A DNA stretch of 64,000 nucleotides, taken from NCBI RefSeq assembly GCF_039555335.1, contig NC_092642.1, positions 18,629,208 through 18,693,207 of the forward strand, given 5' to 3'. This DNA is from Amphiura filiformis. Its lineage: Eukaryota; Echinodermata; Ophiuroidea; Amphilepidida; Amphiuridae. How positions within the stretch are numbered: position 1 is the stretch's first letter; every line of letters starts with the position of its first letter. This document shows, piece after piece, positions 59,401 to 64,000 of this stretch. The notes under the pieces were generated by a model. The model was not told the DNA's origin, made no database searches, and saw only the letters and a program-made list of their open reading frames with translations. The translations under genes were made by a program, and so were the position numbers.

Positions 59401-62400
59401 ACACAGAGTCATGGGAGGGCAAAGCAATCCTATTTCATGCTTGAATACCAAGGACCCGCTGTCGCAAACAAGCAAATACATGCAAAAATAGTTTAAAAGT
59501 ATAATACATATGTGCACATTATTTGCAAACAGGGTTCAATTATAGCAATTTTAGCGAAAACATTATTTAGGTGATGTTCTTATAATATTAGCATATGTTT
59601 ACATTGTAAAAAATTGCTATACAAGCTGAAATTTGTGTAGCAGGTTGTCCAAAATGGGGAGCATTTTGCTCCGCGACACAAGTTAAATCGAACCCGGTTT
59701 GCAAATATATAGCCCCTTCAAATAATACAATTAATCAATGTAAAGTTCTAAAAAATGCAAGAGATACAATTCTGATCAAATGACTTCGCAACTCTCGAGT
59801 CCAAGAATGTTATTTAAAGGTGCTCTCATCAGTGACCCATAAAAAGCAGAGTATTTGAAATATAATGTGAATAGCAGGTATATAAGGAGCGCATGTATTT
59901 TTTTTTCCATATTAAAATGATAGAGACAAAGAACTCCAATATTGATGAATATGTCTGATTTTAAAATGCAAAAATCAGATTTTTGATCGGTTTGTTCAGA
60001 TTTTTTGATCACTGACAGTGTTGTAGTTGAGTCCTCATCAGAGTCAAGTTTTGAGTCCTCCAATACTAATCACTGATAATGTGTTACAGTTTTCATTAAT
60101 TTTCTTTTCTTTAATTTCAGGTAATAAATTCCACCTGCAGTGAAACTGGCACCAGACGTGTAGTTGATGTAGGATCTGGTCAAGGTCATCTGTCAAGGCT
60201 CCTGTCTTTTGGCTATGGGTTATCAGTCACTAGTATAGAGGCTGTAGGATGCCATATCACAGGGGCAGCTAAATTTGACAGGTAGGGTAAAAATTCCCTT
60301 GGCTTTCATCCTACACCCAGAGCCTCAGAGGATGATTTAAAGACACCACTTGAACAAAAAACTGATGTGGAAATGAGAGTCATACCATGGTCTAACTGAC
60401 TATATAGGGTGTATTGGGTTGCATAGGGGAAAATCAGACCCTAATTGTAAGACTATCCTAGTGCACAAGGTGAAATTTAAACCTCAGTACTTATGTTACT
60501 CTCTGACCATTTCCTTGGAATTCCAAGAATTCCGATGTGTGGCTTTAACCACTTTTCATCATCCACTGATGTTGTGAGCAAACAACCTGAGCATTGTATA
60601 GCGTTGTGTGATCACATGTTGAATTTCACAGATATTGGAGCTGCAATGTTACTCTATGATCATCAATCATAAAAAAATTAACTTGATCCTTAAATAGTGC
60701 CCTCTATCAGCAGAGCTCTTCTCTTGTCCTATTGCCTGACATTTTAAGTTCACCTGTCATAGCTCCTATAATTTTGGTCCTCAAGAGCACTACAGTAGAC
60801 AAATTGAAACAAATTCTTCAAGTGAGTGAAACCAAGGGCATCAGGTTTGGGACACCTTTGCCTAAGTCACATGGCCTCAGGAGCTTCACAATTAGACTGG
60901 GAATTAGATGTAAGCAGTCACTCAACACTCCTGTTTATATAAACAATACTTTATATGGGTAAGATGGTTCCCAGAGATGGTTAGCCTTTAATGTTTTGTA
61001 ATTCCTTTTCATTGAATTGAAACATCATGCCCATTTTGTGGACAGGACAGCAATTTGAACATTGGGTACAATTCTAGTTTACCCTGCACATTCTGTGTCT
61101 TAGGGTTAGGTTAGGATTAGGTGTTAGTGTTATACTTGTGCACAGGGTAAACCAGAGTTATTCTGAACATTGCTGTTGTCTTAAACAGTAATTATTCACC
61201 CCCTTATTTTGTGGCATTGCTGAACTGTAGAGCTCTGTAGAAAAGATAAGGAGTACAAGTCAAGTAATTTAGATTTGTCTTGTTTTTTCTTTCAGGAAAG
61301 TTCAAGAGTTTATAGAGAAAAAGGTAACACATTTTTCTTTGCAAAATAAAAAAGTTTTAGTTGATTGATAGTTGATTATAAAGTAAATTTCCTAATTTGA
61401 TGGAGTTCTGTGCCTTGCGTAGAGCATGAATGCAGAAGTGATGATCAGCAATCATGCTCAGTGGCGGTGCTACGCCCCCCCAGTTTTCCCCCTCCCCCCA
61501 ACTTTTGAGGGGAAAAAACCAAAATTACTTTTTGCGGCAATTTTGCGAAAATTTTGTCGATTTTGCCCCCCTGTAATTCACTTTGCCCCAATGCCCCTCC
61601 CCCAAAAAAAAATCCTGGTGCCACCACTGATCATGCTGTTTGGCTTACCAACAATCATGATGATAGGATTGACCCATTTGGTCAATAAGCATGTAAAAGA
61701 GGTGGAGACTTTGCCTCTTTTACACACCCAATGATGACCTGGAACAATATACCAAAACAGCTAGTGATGTAGTACCAACATTATACTAAAACACCTAATG
61801 GTTAGATGAAAATTGGCAACTTTGATTTATATGAATCATATTAGTTATTACAGGGTAAATTTGACCGATACTGACATTATTTGTTTTCCATGTCTCTTTT
61901 TACGCAGAAAAGGAGGATAGGAGAACCGTCAGACACACTTGGTAGCCACACTGTACCTCCGGAACATGTTGTATGTACAGTTAACCCCCAAATCACAGTG
62001 GAAGAGTTCTTATCTGTCATAAACACTAGTTGTAAACAAAATGAAATGGACAATACCACTAGCAATCCAGGGGGTGAATGTAAAGATGTTAAAATGGATG
62101 CAGCATCAAGTAATAAGTTAACTGATGAAGAACAAAGTAGTTGTAGTAAAAGTACAGTGTCCAATCTCCAAAGAGACAAAATGTCATGTGATGGTGCTTC
62201 TTCAAAGCTTAAATTAGAGGATTCTTCATTTCTGTTAGCTGGCCTACACACATGTGCTGATTTAGGTCCTACAATGCTGAGAGTCTTTGCACAGTGCCAA
62301 AGTGCACATGCTTTAGCGTCTGTACCATGCTGCTATATGAAAATGACATGTGCTGTGGAGAATTCTAAAGCTAAATGTAAGGCAAATTTAGAACCAGGTG

Positions 62401-63490
62401 ACTCCTTGCAAACTGGTGGGTTATTTGCTGATGATGTGAATATTGGAAAGTTTGAAAGCTACCCGCCAAGAAAATTGTTTGCGACAAATGAACCATCAGC
62501 AGGTGATGCTAACACTGACCGAGAATTTGATGCAGAAAAAGTAGATTCACCTAGTGACTCTGATGGTGTATGCAGTAAACCTGGCTTCCCAATGAGTCAA
62601 TGGGTCAATGGTCAGAAGGGATGTGATGTGGATTTTGAACCACTAGAACTTGGTTGTCATTCATTTGATGTGTATCATAACAGGTTAAAAGGTTAGTAGT
62701 ATGATAGGTAACATGAAACACTTGAATTTGGAGTAATTTGTATTTTGTGTTTGGGGCTCGAGCAAACTGACATATGAAAAATTTGAGAGAGAACAAAATC
62801 AGGACTCGGAGGATTGAACCCCAGTCGCTGGATTACTGGACTGATCTAGAGTCTACCCACTGCACTACCCGAGTTCACAGTAGCTACTCGGCCTATATAA
62901 TATAATTTGTATCTACACATATAATTAGCAAATATTATTCGGTTTTTGTTACTGCGCATATCAACCTGCATAATTAAAGTAACAAATTATGCAAATCGCA
63001 GGTGCTGCACCCAACTAGTGCAATGATTCTATATCAATCCGCTGTTTTGAGTCTGTCAATTACAAGCGATTAAAGTATATGCTTAGGGATGAAATCAAAA
63101 CTAGACCAGCGCTTAATTAATCGCCGGTTCCGTCCGGTTGCCATAAATTAGAACAATAGAAACCAGACAGAACCGGTTCAACCTCCGGTCAAGTTTTGAT
63201 TTCATCCCTCATTGGAATAAACTTAAAAGAAACCATTTTTCAATATTCCCAATGAACAGCTGTACATGTAGACTGGATTAATTGTTCGAACCAATCCACT
63301 ACTCTCTATATTTTATATTGTTGTTTTCTGTAGAAAATGACCCCAACCTCATCATACAAGGCTACCGAGCACTATTGGAGATCTTGATACAGAAGCAGTG
63401 TCCATCCCTTATACAGAAACATGCTGGGTTACGACTAATTAAGAGAGCATTGGGGAAAATCAAGAAAGGGCATGAGATACCATTTGAAGA
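56261..63490 (+). CDS. METTL25B: Methyltransferase-like protein 25B (RRNAD1), all but the 3' end
   Basis: Putative SAM-dependent methyltransferase of the METTL25 family; its substrate is not something the sequence shows. Coding exons in window: 56293-56406, 57746-57864, 59171-59354, 60121-60281, 61296-61323, 61908-62691, 63334-63490. All phases fit, giving about 515 residues so far. Landmarks in order: YARQLLVFIN, EFFKKNHWSNLPVKW (about 39-53), VWPLSLLAYKATAKAL, VKPKKRHEI, the SAM-binding motif I VVDVGSGQGHLSR (about 153-165), EHVVCTVNP, LLAGLHTCADLGPTMLRVF (about 311-329), ALASVPCCYMKM, GFPMSQWVNG (about 428), and YRALLEILIQK. Relative to vertebrates as I recall them, the protein has a roughly 80-residue acidic/Ser insertion between CCYMKM and GFPMSQW, an Ala in place of Gly in HTCAD, and a Pro in place of Gly in SVPCCY. 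The gene continues right of the window. Confidence 0.95.
56471..56765 (+). mobile_element. tRNA-derived SINE in METTL25B intron
   Basis: Head GCGTGGCCTAGCGGTTAAGG (A box), GGGTTCGAATCCCAGG (B box), then the widespread SINE core TGTCCTTGAGCAAGACACTT, and a body to about 56765. Confidence 0.9.
57332..57441. repeat. Perfect palindrome, 49-bp arms, 12-nt loop
   Basis: 57332-57380 is the exact inverse of 57393-57441 (AGTAGTCAAAACTACTGG..GACTACTTCC). A weaker match extends it to about 57313-57457 (AACATGTTTT). Confidence 0.97.
57746..57864 (+). CDS. METTL25B: METTL25B coding exon 2
   Basis: Acceptor CTTTCCTTCAG; donor AAG|GTACAC, leaving phase 2. It encodes EFFKKNHWSNLPVKWQQCLL and GLTPPEIAESVMDD. 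Confidence 0.93.
57974..58061 (+). pseudogene. Decayed partial duplicate of METTL25B exon 2, interrupted by a MITE
   Basis: TCAAATGGCAGCAGTGTCT and following match the 3' two-thirds of exon 2 at about 85%. There is a 1-base deletion (GCCGAGTC to GCAGATC), and the donor AAG|GTACAC has become AAGGGTCAC. The duplicated intron continues beyond the MITE at 58522-58620 (TATTGCCAACAACTCC, CTAAGATGCTGCCTAC, TGTCTCTTCCAGTTT). Confidence 0.88.
58062..58521. mobile_element. MITE with CACTATGAAATTTTTACACT ends and 3-bp TAT duplication
   Basis: CACTATGAAATTTTTACACT versus AGTGTAAAAAATTCATAGTG. TAT is present on both sides (58059-58061, 58522-58524). The unbroken target is preserved in the parent copy near 57866-57880. 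The interior includes four units of AATCCCACTGAAATGGATTT. Confidence 0.93.
59171..59354 (+). CDS. METTL25B: METTL25B coding exon 3
   Basis: Acceptor CTTGTTTTGTCAG; donor AGG|GTATGT. It encodes CVWPLSLLAYKATAKALSIP, and LHVKPKKRHEIDNLAR. Confidence 0.95.
60121..60281 (+). CDS. METTL25B: METTL25B coding exon 4 (SAM motif I)
   Basis: Acceptor TTTCTTTAATTTCAG; donor ACAG|GTAGGG. It encodes VVDVGSGQGHLSRLLSFGYG and the following acidic strand end SIEAVG. Confidence 0.96.
61296..61323 (+). CDS. METTL25B: METTL25B 28-nt micro-exon 5
   Basis: Acceptor TTTTTTCTTTCAG; donor AAG|GTAACA. It encodes (R)KVQEFIEKK, and its phases join exons 4 and 6 exactly. Confidence 0.9.
61459..61629. mobile_element. 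hAT-type MITE with perfect 8-bp target duplication
   Basis: It starts CAGTGGCGGTGCTACG and ends GGTGCCACCACTG. ATCATGCT flanks both sides (61451-61458, 61630-61637). 171 bp, in METTL25B intron 5. Confidence 0.93.
61908..62691 (+). CDS. METTL25B: METTL25B large exon 6
   Basis: Acceptor CTCTTTTTACGCAG; donor AAAAG|GTTAGT. 784 nt: EHVVCTVNP, a Ser/acidic linker, LLAGLHTCADL, CCYMKM, the species-specific insertion, and GFPMSQWVNGQKGCDVDFEP. Confidence 0.94.
62803..62875 (-). repeat. tRNA-like sequence
   Basis: Minus strand: ACTCGGGTAGTGCAGTGGGT (A box) and GGGGTTCAATCCTCC (B box), with a possible acceptor stem ACTCGG/CCGAGT. The anticodon arm is irregular; probably a pseudogene or SINE head. 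Confidence 0.6.
63085..63211. mobile_element. Small MITE, about 127 bp
   Basis: AGGGATGAAATCAAAACT versus AGTTTTGATTTCATCCCT. The centre holds a further inverted pair, CCGGTT..AACCGG. Confidence 0.85.
63334..63490 (+). CDS. METTL25B: METTL25B exon 7 (last in window)
   Basis: Acceptor TTGTTTTCTGTAG; donor AAGA|GTAAGT. It encodes ENDPNLIIQGYRALLEILIQ to KKGHEIPFEE. The next exon is not in the window; 63491-64000 shows only intron. Confidence 0.93.
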
Positions 63491-64000
63491 GTAAGTCACT
63501 TCAATCACATAACTCTGGCAGCTAAACATTATTATTATTTTATGAAAAAATTCAGACAATTTTCAAAATATATTTACACAAACATATTTTTTTTTGTCAG
63601 ATATTTCCAAGCTTTTGGTGATTTTTAAGGTCTTCAGAGCATCTTCCAGATTAAAAAAAAATAAAAATCATGACCGACCGACAACCCTATTTGGCAATAA
63701 AAAAGGAATTTTGTCTCCAAAGGACTGAGTACTCTTGTGGTTCATTTACCAATTCTAAATGTACCATGGGAGACTGGGAGTCTCAATTTAATCTACATAT
63801 GTTACCAAATAACAAGTTTTAAGTATCCACTTGACATGAAAGAGCAATGGGAGGCCTCATCAAATTTATGTTTTGGGTTCTAATCGGGAGGACTTTCATG
63901 AATTGATGAGGGCAGGAGGTGTACATTTTTCATGCAAAATTGCATGGGTGGAAGCATTCTTGGAAAACAATGTGGTACTTTTCATTTAAGGTTATGAAGG

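Noticed and set aside
61877-62251. 124-codon minus-strand ORF
   Set aside because: Antisense shadow of METTL25B exon 6.

Overview
The window is intron-rich eukaryotic nuclear DNA, about 36-40% GC by eye, crowded with inverted-repeat transposons, SINEs and minisatellites. Three genes are recognisable by protein similarity recalled from their families, and their intron style (long introns, GTAAGT donors, pyrimidine-rich acceptors) and repeat load fit a marine invertebrate. My best guess is an ambulacrarian (echinoderm or hemichordate), but that is inference.

Layout. (1) 1-7.65 kb, minus strand: the 5' part of UGDH (UDP-glucose 6-dehydrogenase). Two coding exons are separated by a 7-kb intron that holds a MITE and a satellite of nuclear-receptor-like half-sites; the rest of the gene lies left of the window. 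(2) 7.65-17.35 kb: no gene seen. It holds a 1.4-kb TIR element, a snap-back palindrome and a 4.2-kb LTR-flanked element without coding capacity, with another TIR element nested inside. (3) 17.4-35.2 kb, plus strand: a complete SUPT7L (STAF65-gamma, SAGA/STAGA subunit) gene. It has 11 coding exons whose phases all join into 424 codons. Its fourth exon, with the first five bases of its 5' splice site, is repeated 31 times at exactly 100 bp. (4) 35.2-53.8 kb: no gene seen. It includes a roughly 7.7-kb minisatellite territory broken up by at least seven insertions, several of them long palindromes. (5) 53.86-54.01 kb, minus strand: a good candidate first coding exon of an unidentified gene, head to head with (6) METTL25B/RRNAD1, plus strand, from about 54.3 kb to beyond the right edge. 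Seven coding exons of METTL25B are in the window. A decayed partial copy of its second coding exon lies in the following intron, interrupted by a MITE.

The genes are ordinary housekeeping genes: UDP-glucuronate supply for proteoglycans, a transcription coactivator, and a putative methyltransferase. They do not form a pathway. The most unusual features are the 31-copy exon-plus-donor minisatellite in SUPT7L, with an internal 10-copy (1-kb) duplication; the AGGTCA half-site satellites with 10-bp phasing at three loci; and a cluster of near-perfect palindromes.
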